A stretch of 64,000 bases of DNA. It comes from Sanderia malayensis. Its lineage: Eukaryota; Cnidaria; Scyphozoa; Semaeostomeae; Pelagiidae. The DNA is taken from positions 2,666,001 through 2,730,000 of the forward strand of contig RQOL01000828.1 in NCBI GenBank assembly GCA_013076295.1. The letters are read 5' to 3'. The notes beneath the pieces are model-generated. The model saw only the letters and a list, made by a program, of their open reading frames with translations. It had not been told where the DNA came from and did no database searches. The number at the start of each line of letters is the position of its first letter. The first letter of the stretch is position 1. The position numbers were made by a program, and so were the translations under genes. Of the stretch, positions 51,288 through 64,000 are shown piece after piece.

Positions 51288-51473
51288 CTAAACATTTCCA
51301 GCTCTCTTTCTTGCATAGGCCCCTAGACATGCACAAATTCCCAATATACCAATGACGAGTCCAATTACTAAAGCTGCCGCATCCCCAGCATCAAATGCAT
51401 TGACTGGTTGAAGGAGAAACAGCAATAAAAACGCAATACATTGAGTTATAAATGCTTCCATCTTGAATTTCAT
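51288..51473 (-). CDS. Possible small single-pass membrane protein
   Basis: An intronless frame from the Met of MKFKMEAF (51473; an upstream in-frame Met is at 51494) to a stop at 51288 gives 61 aa. It has a strong signal peptide ending near QPVNAFDAGD, then one transmembrane helix (ALVIGLVIGILGICACLGA) and a basic tail (YARKRAGNV), a type I layout. It lies between DHX36 and the M16 gene on their strand. No family is recognised; a chance frame is possible. Confidence 0.45.
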   Translation of the reverse strand: MKFKMEAFITQCIAFLLLFLLQPVNAFDAGDAAALVIGLVIGILGICACLGAYARKRAGNV

Positions 51474-51713
51474 GTTCCACACAAAGTCACACAAAAAGTC
51501 ATGTGAATATTACGTTACGTCAGTGTACCTGCGATCAATGCTCCTTCGCATTCACATCGCTTGGCTTGGAGAAGAAACGGGACATGCTTGTACCCCCCCT
51601 CTCCCCACCTCAAAATACCCTTCAACACACTTAAAATTCCTTTAAAGTAGAAATTGATAGAGAATTGTGCTTCCAGACTTCCATAATTATGCATTAAACG
51701 TTGTCCCTTGGTG

Positions 51714-54700
51714 CTACAAATTGAATTCATCATCAAGTGAAGTGACAACTTGAAGGTCCATCGATATCCTACGAAAAGACAAAACTCTTTGAATCAAAAC
51801 ATTAATATATCTAAAACCTCGCTCACAACTCTACCGTAGAATCTAATTCTAACTTATTCAACCATTTATCACAATTCTTTATTATTGTCCCTAATGCTCT
51901 AATAACTACCGGCAAAATATCCATCCTTTTCATTTTCATATTCTGGTAATTTCATATTTCATTGTAATTTGTACATTTATCTTCTTTTTTTCGATGGGAG
52001 CATCGAATAGGCAAAATTGATATATCGATTTACAACTTTTACTATTTTTCCAATTTCAACTATTATTGTTATTATCAATATAATTATTATTAACACACAC
52101 CCTTTGAAATCTTTGACAATCTCATCTACTTTTGAAGGATGGCAACAAAGAGCAGCACATGAAACTGTTGGATCGAACAGCCTTGTGAAATATGTCTTGG
52201 CAACACGAGTCAGATCGTCAATAGTTACACTTGATACTTTCGCCAACAGGTCCCTAAATCAGTGACAACATAGAGTCATACTGTATCAAACTCAGAAGGA
52301 TGTTCATGGAGCTATATTATGTCACACGAAACAGGTCAATTGCAAAGCTTAAATGAAAAACCAAGGAAGGGAATTTAAGCAAGATAAGTCTAATGAAAAA
52401 GAATACACTGAAAAAAAACAAGAGAAGAGGTGCCGTAAAAGGGGAATGACCCAAGGGGGATGACCCAAAACAAAGCTTAGTACTGACCTGCAAAAACTTT
52501 GTTCAATCCCTTTAAACACCGACAGCATGCTCTGTTGATTAATCATAAAACCATATTTAATATATTTTTAAAATCTTCATTTCATTCTCATAAAAATTTT
52601 AATATATTCAAACTTAACAAGTACCCTTCTGATATATAGCGTATAACTAACGAATAAAGAAGAGTATAAATGAATAAAAGAAAGCAAATATTCCTGTACT
52701 GCTAAGTTTTGAAATATTTGTGCTGCAGAAATCGAATTGCTCTCAAAAAATTGATCAGAAGATCCTAATTAGCTGGATTGGCTTTTTTCTGAGTGATGCT
52801 TCTAACAATTACACAATTTCACTTTCTAATCCAAAGTTAATGCCTGACATATTGTGCAATTTACTGGAAAAGGGCTTCCATTAGAAATTCACTAAAAAGC
52901 CAATAGAAACCACCAGCATCTACTAGACATATGTACAATGGCTTGTTACCTGGTGTGCAGCATCTCCAATAGTTTGCTCTTTTTCAATTGTCTGAAATAT
53001 CACTCCACTGACAGCTGCTTCTAGCTGCTCTTCCTCGAATGGAGTTTTGCCACTAATAAAATCATCCTAAGATAATGGAAAATCTCTTTAACATTTTCGT
53101 CTCAACATATCCTTTGTGAAGAATTTCCCGATCGTTTGGGCTCGAACAAAAAAAATCAATTAACTAGAAATATAAAACGTTGAATATTTTGAAATCATTC
53201 GTTGAAAAAGTTACTTACCACTATTTGTTTGCCTTTTTGATAAGCTGAGAATATGTGCGTTGACTTCATAAGAATAAAAGTAAGTTTGCCAGACGAAGGG
53301 TCGACCGATATACTGTAGTGATATGAAAGGCCCAAACCTCTTATCTGTCTCCACAGAGGTCCCTATAAAACAACAAGTATATTCAGTATTAAATGGAAAA
53401 GCAATACGAAACTAAATCATTACTGTTCCAAAAATGATCACACACGATCAGAGCAATAAACGGGCTCAATATTGCAGGGCTTTCGGTAAAAAATCTTAGT
53501 TGAAGCACTTGAACTCAATTTTGTGATTAAGCTTCCCTTAGATGGCATCAAGATGCAATGTTCTTGAGACGAAAGAATGCATTTAGCATGTTTTTGTGGG
53601 AGCATGGCAAAAGTGAAAGTACCAACTCGCCTCCAAGGCACATAAATATTCAATTAGAACAAGAAGTGCAGGGTAATCGTGATGTGTGAAGCTATCAATG
53701 CAGGGTGCAGACTGGTAGAGGAAAGCCGACTCTACTGCTCCAATACCAACGATCTTTGACGCGAGTTTCGATGATACAAGTTCGTGATCTGACTTCACTG
53801 AAAATCTCCTAGAAAAGTATAATCAGAGCTAAATTAAAATTATTAATAAAGATAAAAAAATAAATGAAAGCAAATAAGTAGATAACTAGACTACAGGAAC
53901 GCAGTAACAAAGAGAAGAGGGGCTATGGCCCCCATTTCTTGACAAACTATGCAAAAGTGCCCCTTCTCAACCCTCCGCCGTTCTACATCCAAGAATGAGC
54001 AGCCTGGGACTGGTCATGTGACCTGGGCCCTTCCAAATTTTGGATGTTTCCCACATCCCTGGTAGACTATGCTGGCTACGTTGTTTAAAAGTAGATACAC
54101 TGAACGAGATCAATCTTCAAGTAACCTTTGCAGAAAGTACTCTAAAAGTGTGAAAATTGTCTTGGCTTGATCTGCATGGTGCCTACTACGTAGATCAACA
54201 CAAAGTTTATTCTACTTGGGTTGCGATGGAACTCTTCATATTCAAGAAGGTTAAATAAGTGTTGGATATGCGCTCCGAGAAAAAATGTCTAGAGTATCTT
54301 CCATACAACATTTCGGAGTCTCGTTCAAGAAAATAGGTCTCTGGCTATCACGCAGTTTAGCAGGTCTGGAATATTACAGAACGATACCAAAAAGTGTTGA
54401 GAGCATCTCACTGGACCATCGATCAAAGAAGAGGTCTGCTGTGTGCAGAGTAAGAATGAATATACCTCTGTGTTGCTTGTGACTTGATGTCGTGGGGAAG
54501 AAATCGCTCACTGAGAATCTTATGAGCATCAGCATGCAATTTGGCAGCATCAACAGCTATGAACATTTGAATTGAAGAGGGATGGGTGAGGATGGATCTC
54601 AATTGCTCCAAATCGTCAATAACCTGAATATTAAACAAAGGAAATTGAACGAAAATGTGAGTTTGAGGAGTGTGGTGAAGAAAGGAAAGATTGCCCCTGA

Positions 54701-57700
54701 TTGTATATGTTGGACAAGGCGCTAAAGGGCTATACATTATTAAATTTTAATACTTTAAACAATTTCGAAGTTTTAAATCTTTGAAAAATATATTGAAATA
54801 ATTCAAAATCACAATTCATGTGTATTGAGAAAGATTTAGAGGGCCATTGCGGTTGAGAAATCTGGAATATACACCAATTTATAGTCTGCTAAATATCTTC
54901 GTGTCGAAGAAAAAAGATGATTTTTAAACAGTAATACCTTTTGTGGTTCCTTCGACAGCTGGTCTAACATCATTGTCAAGAATTTATGCTGCCTCACCAT
55001 ATTACAGGCAAAGAAATTGCTGTCTAGAAAACAAAACAATGAACGATTTTATCAACAACAGAGATAAAGAATTACGTTTGTAAAAACAGATAGATTGAAT
55101 ATTTGATTGAACACTTAACGAGATTGCGAAGTTAAGCAAGCAAAAGATGCTTTACTTGCAAAGCCACATAAGTACAGCAATACAGCACATTAATGTGGGT
55201 TTCATTGGAATGAATAATTTTCAAAGCAAAAACAGACAGATCTAGCACTAGATTAGAGAGTGGAACATCATTGTTTGACAATGCTTATATTAATTTATAA
55301 TGTTTTAAGGTGAAGCTTGCCTGGCCACAAATCATTAGAAGTTGGTCGTTCTCAAACGTGATCGAAACTATAGGAATGAAGCTGAGAACTAAAAACCATT
55401 GTGAAATCAAGTCAATCAATGGCACATGCTGTCCAAGGGGTATTAAGTTAAACAGAACAAAGGTTCGAATATAGGAGCATATAGAGCTCGGGTGTGGCGT
55501 AACAAACTAAAGTAACCTTTATAGCTCGAAAATAGTCCTTGGTATTATTTAGTTGTTACTTTACTTTGAAGTGAGCCTGAACTGAAAGACGCCTAAAGGT
55601 CACTATTTCCTCCGTTTCGCTAATGATACAACCCAGCTCCATATGATTTGCATTGTATTTTGTCCATTAATTTAATTAACTGAACTGTCCATAACAAGAC
55701 TTCACCAGTAATAGATTAATATATCTCGGAGATTCAAAGAGGAAATATTCACTTGGTTGTTTCTCGCTGCCGTTTATAGCAACAAAACCCTATGGAATTG
55801 AGACGGCACAATGAAACTGTGACATTCATGCTAACGTGATAAATTTTTCATCTCGCTGATCGTAAATAATACGACTTCCAAATCTCATCCACTAAATTAA
55901 ATCGAGCGGACGAATTTCACTACTAACGGATGATCAATTATGCAGGGAAACCCTTAGAAGGAATTCTGTTAGACGCAGTTTAGTGGCGGAAGAGAACATT
56001 GCCGGTTTACTATCAAAAAAGAAGTGTTTTAGCCGCCACGCACGGACATAGCAAAATACAGGCTTGCAAAGATGCATTCATCATCTGTCTCAAAACATCA
56101 GAGAAATGTCAAAGCCAAAGAGATAACAAACGTGACATGCCCTTTTGAATAATGCGAGCGCTTTCGGCTGCAATGACAATGAGTCTCATCATTTATTCAA
56201 CGTGTAAGTATCTTTAATTCAATGAGAGAATAAGGGAGGAGGTCAAGTTAAACGACCAATGTTGCCAGCCAACACATGTGTATAAAGAGGGTAAAACTTC
56301 ATCAAATGCCATTCATTTGCAAGCTGTAGAAAGACAGGCAGAGGTAGTAGAAATTGACCAATTTCAACACATTCTTACAACTTGTATAAACATCCATCTA
56401 TCCATTAAAAGGTAAGTTATGTGAAAACTTTCTTCACTTTTCATTATGTATTTCCATCAAAGTATTACAACGTAGCTTCAAAAAAGAGTTCATACCTATA
56501 TATGAAAATGTCATGTTTCCATGTCTGTATCGTAACAGTACCTCCATATCCATCGTTGTCTGTCTTTTGTACAACGGTGAAATTATACTTTTATCATTTC
56601 TTATACCTCGTTACTGAGAGATCTAAGAAGCTTGAAATTGTTTGAAGCAATCGCTTTAGTATAACATTCCAAGAGCTAAGGATTCAGCAATAAAGGGTAA
56701 TTAATATCATAACCCCCCCCCCCCTTAGCTGTGCATTTCATACCGAGACTGATACGTTCCTTGTTTAGATGTTCCTTTTACCGAGACTGATACGCGTCAG
56801 AGTTCGAGTCCGAATGAATGGAAAACAAACAATGCTAATCTTTATCCGATGAAACATGTCCATACCCATAATAGGTGAAGTACGTTTTAAAATGCGATCA
56901 TTTCAAACAAAACAATATTCCGTTTGTCGCAAAACCAAGTGAATGAAACGCGATCAGTGAAAGTGCAAACAAATGCAGTAGTTGAAACATCTGTGTTGGC
57001 GCTTTCAATTAAACTATTTCCTTCAGAATTAAGTGCCATAAACAATGATTCTCATCATATTCAATGAAAGACGTAAAGAGCTCTGAACCAAAAACCAACA
57101 AAAAACAAAGACGAAACATCACGTTTCCCGAAATAGAAATCGCGGCACCGACTTAAAACGAACGAGAACAAACAAGCAAAAATTGTTTGGGTTATATTAT
57201 AATTAACATGCTTATTGGAGTGAAGATTTTCTGGAAACGAATCGATCTTCTTATTTACTTGTAAAGTGCCACAGACATGCCTTGATTTTGCCTGGAAGTA
57301 TTCCGCAAAAAGGCTTTACATTTACATGAAAAGCAGCACACAAAGAATTGTGCATGTGCCTGAAAAACGGCACGTTTTTGCCGAATTCATACATTTCATG
57401 ATACTGAAAACACCTTTAGTTTCCCACGGATTGCGAGGGATGCTTGAGTGTTTAATTCTCCAGCTCAAACCCATCACGCTACATAATACATGAATGAACT
57501 ACACACAGTCACTGAAGACTTTCTTTCACCTGTTTAGTAGAAAAAAACAATCTATAATTCCAAAATCGTTGTAATCCCACTCAAAACGCGCTGTCATGAC
57601 CTACGATTGTTCCAACAGATATAATGGCATCATCAACTAAGATCATCGGCTTGATGCTGCTGGCTGCAATCGTGTTGCATGAAACAACAGCGTTCGTTCG

Positions 57701-60700
57701 AATCGGGCGGGGACTGAGAAAAGAGAAAGCCCTAAGCAACGACGAGAAACAACTAGAAGACGGAAATGACATCACAGAAGAAAACAATGACAACAATGAC
57801 ATCAGACTAGCCCCAGTCTCCAGGCGCATCATACGACAGCTGCGTCAGCTCAAACGCCTGATTGGTCAAGAAAGCAACAAAGACATAGACGTTTATCTGT
57901 TCATCGCAACATCACACCGCGCGGCAAACAAACCAAAACGGACCGGACACTGGTAGACCGCGCGGCACGGAATATGGAATAATGGATTCGGGAATTATCA
58001 TAATCTGTGACGCTAATGTTAGAACATATAACTATAATATTTATGAGGAATAATAGAAGTTTTGAGTTGTTTATGATCATGTAATATCTTTCCCTAGCAA
58101 AAAAACGTTACCTCTCTCTACTCGAAGGCCAATAGTTCTGTCCTTAGCATTCTTTATCATTAAAAATAAACAAAAAACGATGCAACTTACCATTGACGTG
58201 GTAAATATCTTTGAGCAATGCTTGTACGACTTTTCTGCCACTACGCTTTGCACTGAAATTATGAAACGAAATCGCCTAATCAATTACATGAAATGAAAAG
58301 AATAACATCAGAGGGATAAAATCAAATTAGCAAGGACATTGGTAATATTTATAACGTAAACCAATATCAACGTATTGGTTTTCTAAACCAGCATTAAGAA
58401 AGGTTACTGAAAACGATAGGATTTGACCATGCAAGCGATTCCCCTTTCCATTGAGGGTGTATAACTGTGGTCAATGCAGGTGTCATACTATAAACAACAA
58501 AGACGTACTTGGGAATATCGTTGAGTATCTTAGTTGCGACGATTTTCAACCGATCAGCACTGAATTGGATACGATAAAGCAATTCGTGTAGCCACTGAAC
58601 TCCTTTCTCGAACTTACTCACTTCCATCTACAATCAAAAGCATTCCAAATCAAAACAGAAAAATAAACCAAAAAATAGAATGTAAGGTGAAACAATTTGA
58701 CTGGCAATGCTTGGCTGATATATAGCAAGCACTGATGCCTTAGCGTGGTAGAATGCTTGAAGTATAGCTAAAATACCTTCAATTGTAGCATGAATATTTC
58801 AGAGTAACTACCAGGGGAAAAAGTGCCACCACAAAACCCAACACTGGATGAATTTGACAGCGTGTCAGCAGCCAACTGCTTAACAACATCCTCGTGAGGT
58901 ATTAGTTCTAAAATAGATCAAAGAATACCTTGAATCAGACGCAATACCAATAGATAAATTTAACGATGGTAGCGCATTTAATACCGTCGCCGCGATGTGC
59001 TTTTACAGGTATAGTAAACGCTTTAAGTAATCGGATGGTGCGAATAGAAAACAACTTACGTCCATCTCTCAAAATTGGCGATTCGAATAAGATATCAGCA
59101 TAGATCGGTAGATATAGCCTGAGATTTTGAGGCACGTTTGACGTGTTCAGAACAACAGTCATCTACAATAAAGAAGTAATCATTTTTATGTAATGTTATG
59201 TACATGTTATAATAAAAATAGAGGTTTATCATGTCGGGTATGAGAGCGTTTACGAGTGCAACGCCTCGAGAGATACTTCTCTCATCACTGCTCCATTCGT
59301 GTTACGACATTCAGTGAACACACAAACACAAACATATTGACGATTGTATATGTGATGCTTGAAACTACAATTGTGAATCTTCGATCTCACAAATAGATTT
59401 TCGATTAAGCATGAAATACGCCAAACTAACGTAATAGACAAAATAGATAATAGATAAAATAAATATATTTTAATAGATAAAGGAACGCTTGATTCTTACT
59501 AACCTGTAGAAACAGTGACTTAATGTGATCCAGCTGAAAAGCGAAAGGGATCTCTGAAAGATGGAGCTTTGGCACTTTTGCAACACTGTTATCCCCTTTC
59601 GCAGTGCTGTTGGAAAGTGTCTGGATGGTGTGAAAATCAATGCTCTCTATAGACGGCACTTTCATGGTATTTACAAGGTTTTCTGGCGGCTCAACCTAAA
59701 AAAATAAAAAGTTAATGTTGTCGGGTAGCAAACCAACTATATGAAACTACAAACATATTCAAAATATACAGCAAAACAATTACAGATTAGAACATAGCAT
59801 GGCATATACGAAACATTACCCGACCTCATTTTCGTCTGATGCTTCTTCAAGTGCTTCTTCCTTCTCCTTGAGCCCTTTGTCACCAAGTTCGTGACGTTGT
59901 TTTTCAACCCTCGCCTTCTCTTCATCAGCCATGGTCTTCATAAGCTCCGCACTTGGGTCGCCAATAATCTATAAGCAAACACAATCATGTAATCGGTAGT
60001 GACAGAAGATCGCAAAAATCAAATAAGCTCGGGTATAATTACAGTAATTTGGTAAAATAACGATGAAGACTGTACTCACGACAACTTTTGGCTTTTCAAC
60101 GAGAAATTCGACGAGTAAAGCCAACCAGAATTCACTGTTTTCATTTTTCAACCTCTCCAATCTTGGGACATCGTTAAAGTAGTCTTCCAACTTCAGAAAA
60201 TTAAGAAAAAAATTCAGCAACAAAGGAAAAATTGACAACACACGACAACAACCTTGAACAATATTTGACATGACTTTAGAACTAAAATACATGACTCTAT
60301 TTAAGTACAAGGAATGTGCAATAAGAACAAGATTCTCTGACATGCGATCAGAGTGTTGACAACTTGAAATTGGTCAATTGGCGTGTTCACATATATAAGT
60401 GCATACCCTTTCAGGAGTGTCAGAGTATAAAAAGTCTCCAATAACACCACTTGCTAGATTATCATGAGGCGAATCTTCAAGCTAAAGAAAAAAATTCGTG
60501 AAGTGTGTAACTGTGCCTTGTTGGCAGCTTAAAGCAACGCAAGTATCTCAGCCATGAGCCCTGAAGGGTATAATATGCTGGAAAAAGACAAGAAAATAGA
60601 TAAAACTACCTTGTCAAGAGTATCAAGGATTTCACGATGGATTAGAATGCCAACCCTCTCCATGTCAATGCTAGAAACTTTATTCGCAATGTCATTCAGG

Positions 60701-63503
60701 ACTTTCTCCACTCTATAAAATAAAGGATGGTTTGAGGTGACAATTGAAAACTGTATAACGCCATCTATGAAGAAATTCAATCGCAGTTATTGGCTAAAGA
60801 GAAAGTACCTTTCTCTAACTTGAATCAACTTTCCCTTGGGCACACCACTTGCTTTCAAGTAGAAGCATGTTTCGAAATTCTCCATCTCGGAATAGTAGAT
60901 CTAAAATTGGAGACAACTTCAAACATCTGAAACAAAGCAATGATCAACTAAAATAAACATTCAATAATAACTGTGCGATTTGCCATCTTCATAGACTCAC
61001 ATCACTGCAAAAAGGATCATCAATTTCCACCAGCTCTTTCTGAAAAGGCGCAGCAGAAGTTTCCGTCAGATACTGCATAAGTATATCTAGAGCTGCTAGC
61101 TTGTAATATTCCTGAAAAAAATGTGAATGTTCGCAGTCCAACTCCTTAATGACATGGCGGCTTGATAGATTACCGAGAAATATTTACCAAAACATGTGGT
61201 CCCCTCCAGCCAATGAGAATCATGCCGTTTGATTCATCTTCAGTTGGAAACTCAATAGTTCGTTCAACTGTCTCCTTCAACTCAGGAACAGGTGATTGCC
61301 ATGGACGACAGAACTCAGGCAGATCTCCCTAGAATAAGAATGAAAATAAATGACTCATTATCAGATTTTATTATTTAACTCATTTACTAATTGATACACT
61401 CTCTGAGGATGTGAGTATACCAGTAAATGAACTGGAAGGACAGTTGGGGGCAATGGAACTTACCATGATTGAATTTGAGTAAATGAAAAAATTACCAAGA
61501 TGGGTAGTTACCTTTGATACTATTTTCTCTTCAAATTCACGGACAACTTTCAAAACTTTGTCAGCTTCAACATTTCCTGTTACTACCAGGCAAAGATTAT
61601 CAGGACGATAGTAAGATGCATGATAATCGCAGACCTATTCAATAAAAAAGATAGGCCAGTACAAGTAGATCAAGTAGGCTGCAAAGTTTTATGTACAATA
61701 CAAGCTAACAAGCTGTAAGAGACATCAAAAACTTTCAAGAGATGATGTATAAATGCAAGACCATTCTTATCATTGCTAGACATTTAACACAGGTATTAGA
61801 GATGTCATGTGATGTATAGATGCAAGATCATTCTTATAATTGTTAGACATTTGACACAGGCATTAGAGATGTCATGTAGTTGTAGTACACATTATATTAC
61901 AATATTGAGAAAAATAATATGACTCCTTTACCTTGGTATGGCTACAAGTGGTTCGAAGATTTGATGTCAGCCCACCAGTTTCACTCTAAAGAGACATAGC
62001 AAAGTCAATTACTGACCCAGAGAGAGAATATCAACACAAACATAAACAGCAGCTAGCTGGTCATAAACTACCTTAATACAGTAAAAACCCTCATATAAGA
62101 ACCAATGAATTAAGAACCTTCAGGGTAATCTTCCTGCTCAAAACAATAGACAAAACAATAGCCTATTGTCTTGAAACAATAGCCTGGATGGAAATTTACA
62201 GGTTCTAAAATGCGAGTTTTTACTGTACCATCTTAGGACTAATACTACCTTGTATCCGCATTGTCCTGGGTACATTGATCTTGTCAGCTCCAAATAACAA
62301 CGACTGTCACTTGAATTTTCTCTTGCCTGCATTTCACAATAAACAATGCCTGCATCCTCTCCGTCACTATTAATATGGTGCACCTCAGTCGTGTATGCCG
62401 ATTTCTGTTGAGGAAATAAATTAATATTCATGTATACACATTAGCAGTATACCTATACCTTTAGAAGATTAAAAAATCTTACAAAGAGAGTAAAGTGTAC
62501 TGTGAAGCAGTGCGTGGTGGGAGCTGTTTAGTTGGCAGTATGTGAATTGGCAGAAATTGCTGAGAAAGATAGCTTAATAGAGAATTTGCTATAATGATGT
62601 TTCACTACAGCATTATAAAACGTATTAGAAATGCAAATCTGAATGCTACTTACTGTTAATGTTGGGTACAATACATGATCTAAATAGATTGGCAGCATGT
62701 TGAGGAAGCCCTCACTTCCAGCTGTAGTCAAAGTGTAACTTGTGTGGTCCACATCGGTCCAAGCATTGGTGCCTTGTGCCAGGCAGCGATTAGCAAAGAG
62801 GTCGAGAATGCCCTAGAATTGAAAAAATTGGTTATTTATATGTCATTTTGAATATGTTACAGACTTGTCTCTTACTTATTACAATGCATTAGTTGTTCTT
62901 ATTGTGATGCTGGATATTTATGATATATTATTGTGATGTACAGTCAATGGTGTTTAATCTATTGATCATAAACAAGGGTTACAAAGCTGATAATGGTAAT
63001 GATCATAATAAAGAAGATTACAAACAACATGAGGGCAAATTTCAAAATCCAGCATTGATTTAAATAATCACAATGTTTATATAACCTCTAGTTATAATAT
63101 ACCTTATAAGGAAAATTCTCAGAACCCATAAAAACTAGATGCTCCAATGTGTGTGGAAGCCCATCATCATCATGAGCTTCGGTTGCTGTGGAATTAGAGA
63201 GGGAAATTGTCAGAAGATTTATCAAGAAACCTGTCAATCACGTGCGTTATGGGCCTGGTCCTACCCCTGGTCACGCCCACCAGCCAAGCACAAAAAGAGC
63301 TCAGCTCTTGACTTGAAGAATCATAATTTTTTAAAATACAACCACTCACCCAGAACAAAGTATCCATTCACAATTGGCCCATCTACATTTGCAATGCAAA
63401 CTGTAAGTCCTGTTTGACATGACCGGTATTTTGCTACAGGAATAAGATCTAACAGCTTCAATCTGCACTGCAAATTGAATCCATGTGACAATTCACTCGC
63501 CAT
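51714..63503 (-). CDS. M16 zinc metalloprotease, C05D11.1/YOL098C (SDD3) type
   Basis: About 24 exons. The first (63343-63503) reads MASELSHGFNLQ and then PVAKYRSCQTGLTV and GPIVNGYFVLGE. The next (about 63103-63184) has EAHDDDGLPHTLEHLVFMGS with the inverted zinc motif HxxEH. Then ANRCLAQGTNAWTDVDHTSY (62.7 kb), TTEVHHINSDGEDAG (62.35 kb), VTGNVEADKVL (61.6 kb), and further helical exons down to VSSVTIDDLTRVAKTYF (52.2 kb) and the last exon 51714-51768 ending SLDDEFNL. The family is related to mitochondrial presequence protease and insulysin; the substrate is unknown and the location may be cytosolic. The intron between about 55026 and 58190 is by far the largest and contains a plus-strand gene. 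A hAT-type MITE begins 23 bp upstream of the start codon. Confidence 0.88.
56281..56287 (+). promoter_or_regulatory. TATA box of the nested secreted-peptide gene
   Basis: A tataaag element lies about 30 bp before a leader exon that ends in a strong AAAAG/GTAAGT donor at 56411. Confidence 0.55.
56310..56411 (+). other. 5' untranslated leader exon of the nested gene
   Basis: Inferred from a TATA box about 30 bp upstream, no start codon opening a long frame, a consensus donor at 56412, and a matching acceptor (tgttccaacag) ending at 57618, five bases before the start codon of the peptide gene. Confidence 0.5.
57624..57956 (+). CDS. Small secreted cationic-peptide precursor, nested in the M16 intron
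   Basis: One coding exon, 110 aa, no cysteine. A clear signal peptide (about residues 1-23, ending HETTA) is followed by FVRIGRGLRK, an acidic propiece rich in Glu, Asp and Asn (about 38-59), then a strongly basic amphipathic stretch RRIIRQLRQLKRLIG (67-81) and a basic C-terminus ending RTGHW. Signal, acidic propiece and cationic helix is the usual plan of antimicrobial or membrane-active peptide precursors. FVRIGR right after the signal could instead yield an amidated RI-amide neuropeptide (Gly as amide donor, Arg as cleavage site). I recognise no family. It is on the opposite strand to the host gene with its own TATA box and leader exon. Confidence 0.65.
   Translation: MASSTKIIGLMLLAAIVLHETTAFVRIGRGLRKEKALSNDEKQLEDGNDITEENNDNNDIRLAPVSRRIIRQLRQLKRLIGQESNKDIDVYLFIATSHRAANKPKRTGHW
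61744..61880. repeat. 67-bp tandem duplication in an M16 intron
   Basis: Two imperfect copies begin gatgtat at 61744 and 61811 and both end attagagatgtcatgt. Confidence 0.8.
62077..62227. mobile_element. 151-bp MITE in an M16 intron
   Basis: Inverted ends: tacagtaaaaaccctcat on the left and atgcgagtttttactgta on the right. It shares an internal block with the element near 29155. Target duplication is short or absent. Confidence 0.75.
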
Positions 63504-63525
63504 TTTTTATGGAAGCATGTACCAC

Positions 63526-63966
63526 CAGGGTTGCCAGATGTCAGTTAGCCCGCTAAGCCAAATGGGTCATAAAATAAAGCCAAATTAAGCCAAATTTGAA
63601 AATGAGGTTGAAAAACAATAGAATCTGAAAACGAGGCTGTAATGATGTCATCAAGACACAAGAGAACAAAAGAAGTATCACATGATTGTTCATAGTTCAA
63701 AGAATGCGGACAGTTTCACCCATCAATCGAGCCTTCCGTGTGCAATTTTTCTGCATTGAACAACCTGAACATCCTTTCCAATACTGAAAATCCTTACAAC
63801 AGCGGCCTTGAACATTCAAATTAGCTTAATTAAGCCAACTTTCTGGAAAAAGCCAAATTAAGCCAAATTTCAGCTCTAAGCCAAATCAATTTTTCTAAGC
63901 CAAGCACTTTTCAAAAAAGCCAAATTTCTGGAATTTGGCTTAGAAAAAGCCAATATGGCAACCCTG
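63526..63966. mobile_element. hAT-type MITE upstream of the M16 gene
   Basis: 441 bp with inverted ends cagggttgcca and tggcaaccctg, and perfect 8-bp flanking duplications tgtaccac at 63518-63525 and 63967-63974. An 8-bp duplication with CAGGG termini is characteristic of the hAT superfamily. The interior is filled with repeats of agccaaatt; no transposase is present. Confidence 0.85.
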
Positions 63967-64000
63967 TGTACCACAGAAAAGATTGTTAGTTAGAGCGGGT

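Noticed and set aside
51125..51316. Minus-strand frame of 63 aa overlapping the end of the small membrane ORF
   Set aside because: It starts inside the small ORF in another frame and lies in its likely 3' untranslated region; no domain.

Overview
The window is eukaryotic, AT-rich and intron-dense, and is most likely from an anthozoan cnidarian such as a sea anemone. Evidence: secreted proteases carrying ShK modules, divergent tandem Cys-loop receptors, conserved metazoan housekeeping genes with many short exons, and frequent small inverted-repeat transposons. The species call is inference. Exons were joined by eye from splice signals and reading phase. Spans for multi-exon genes run from start codon to stop codon, introns included.

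Layout. 1-6.0 kb (+): two related secreted protease genes, one ShK plus chymotrypsin-like serine protease, and one single reading frame joining astacin, three ShK modules and a second copy of that serine protease. 7.4-13.1 kb (-): two tandem nicotinic-type Cys-loop receptor subunits; the second is intact and the first seems to have a frame break. 14.7-33.9 kb (-): BAG6 and SKIC2 (SKIV2L), adjacent and in the same direction. 34.0-37.7 kb (+): PTGES2, head to head with SKIC2, then SEC22B. 38.1-41.6 kb (-): an unrecognised acidic protein and a homeobox gene. 42.6-50.4 kb (-): DHX36. 51.3-51.5 kb (-): a possible small membrane protein. 51.7-63.5 kb (-): an M16 metalloprotease of the C05D11.1/YOL098C type, with a plus-strand gene for a small secreted cationic peptide inside one of its introns.

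Functional themes. The left end looks like a secreted digestive or venom-type protease cluster that grew by exon-module duplication. The receptors are membrane ion-channel subunits. The middle is housekeeping: BAG6 (protein triage), SKIC2 (3'-5' mRNA decay), PTGES2 (membrane-bound, thioredoxin/GST-like), SEC22B (ER-Golgi SNARE) and DHX36 (G-quadruplex helicase). BAG6 and SKIC2 are both MHC class III genes in humans, and from memory PTGES2 and SEC22B lie in human MHC-paralogous regions, so this stretch may be a remnant of an ancestral linkage group.

Mobile DNA is plentiful but small: a hAT-type MITE with an 8-bp target duplication just upstream of the M16 start codon, two MITEs of one family with 9-bp target duplications (one exactly at a BAG6 5' splice site), a tRNA-like SINE in SKIC2, other palindromic MITEs, and many minisatellites, one of which has multiplied a BAG6 3' splice site.
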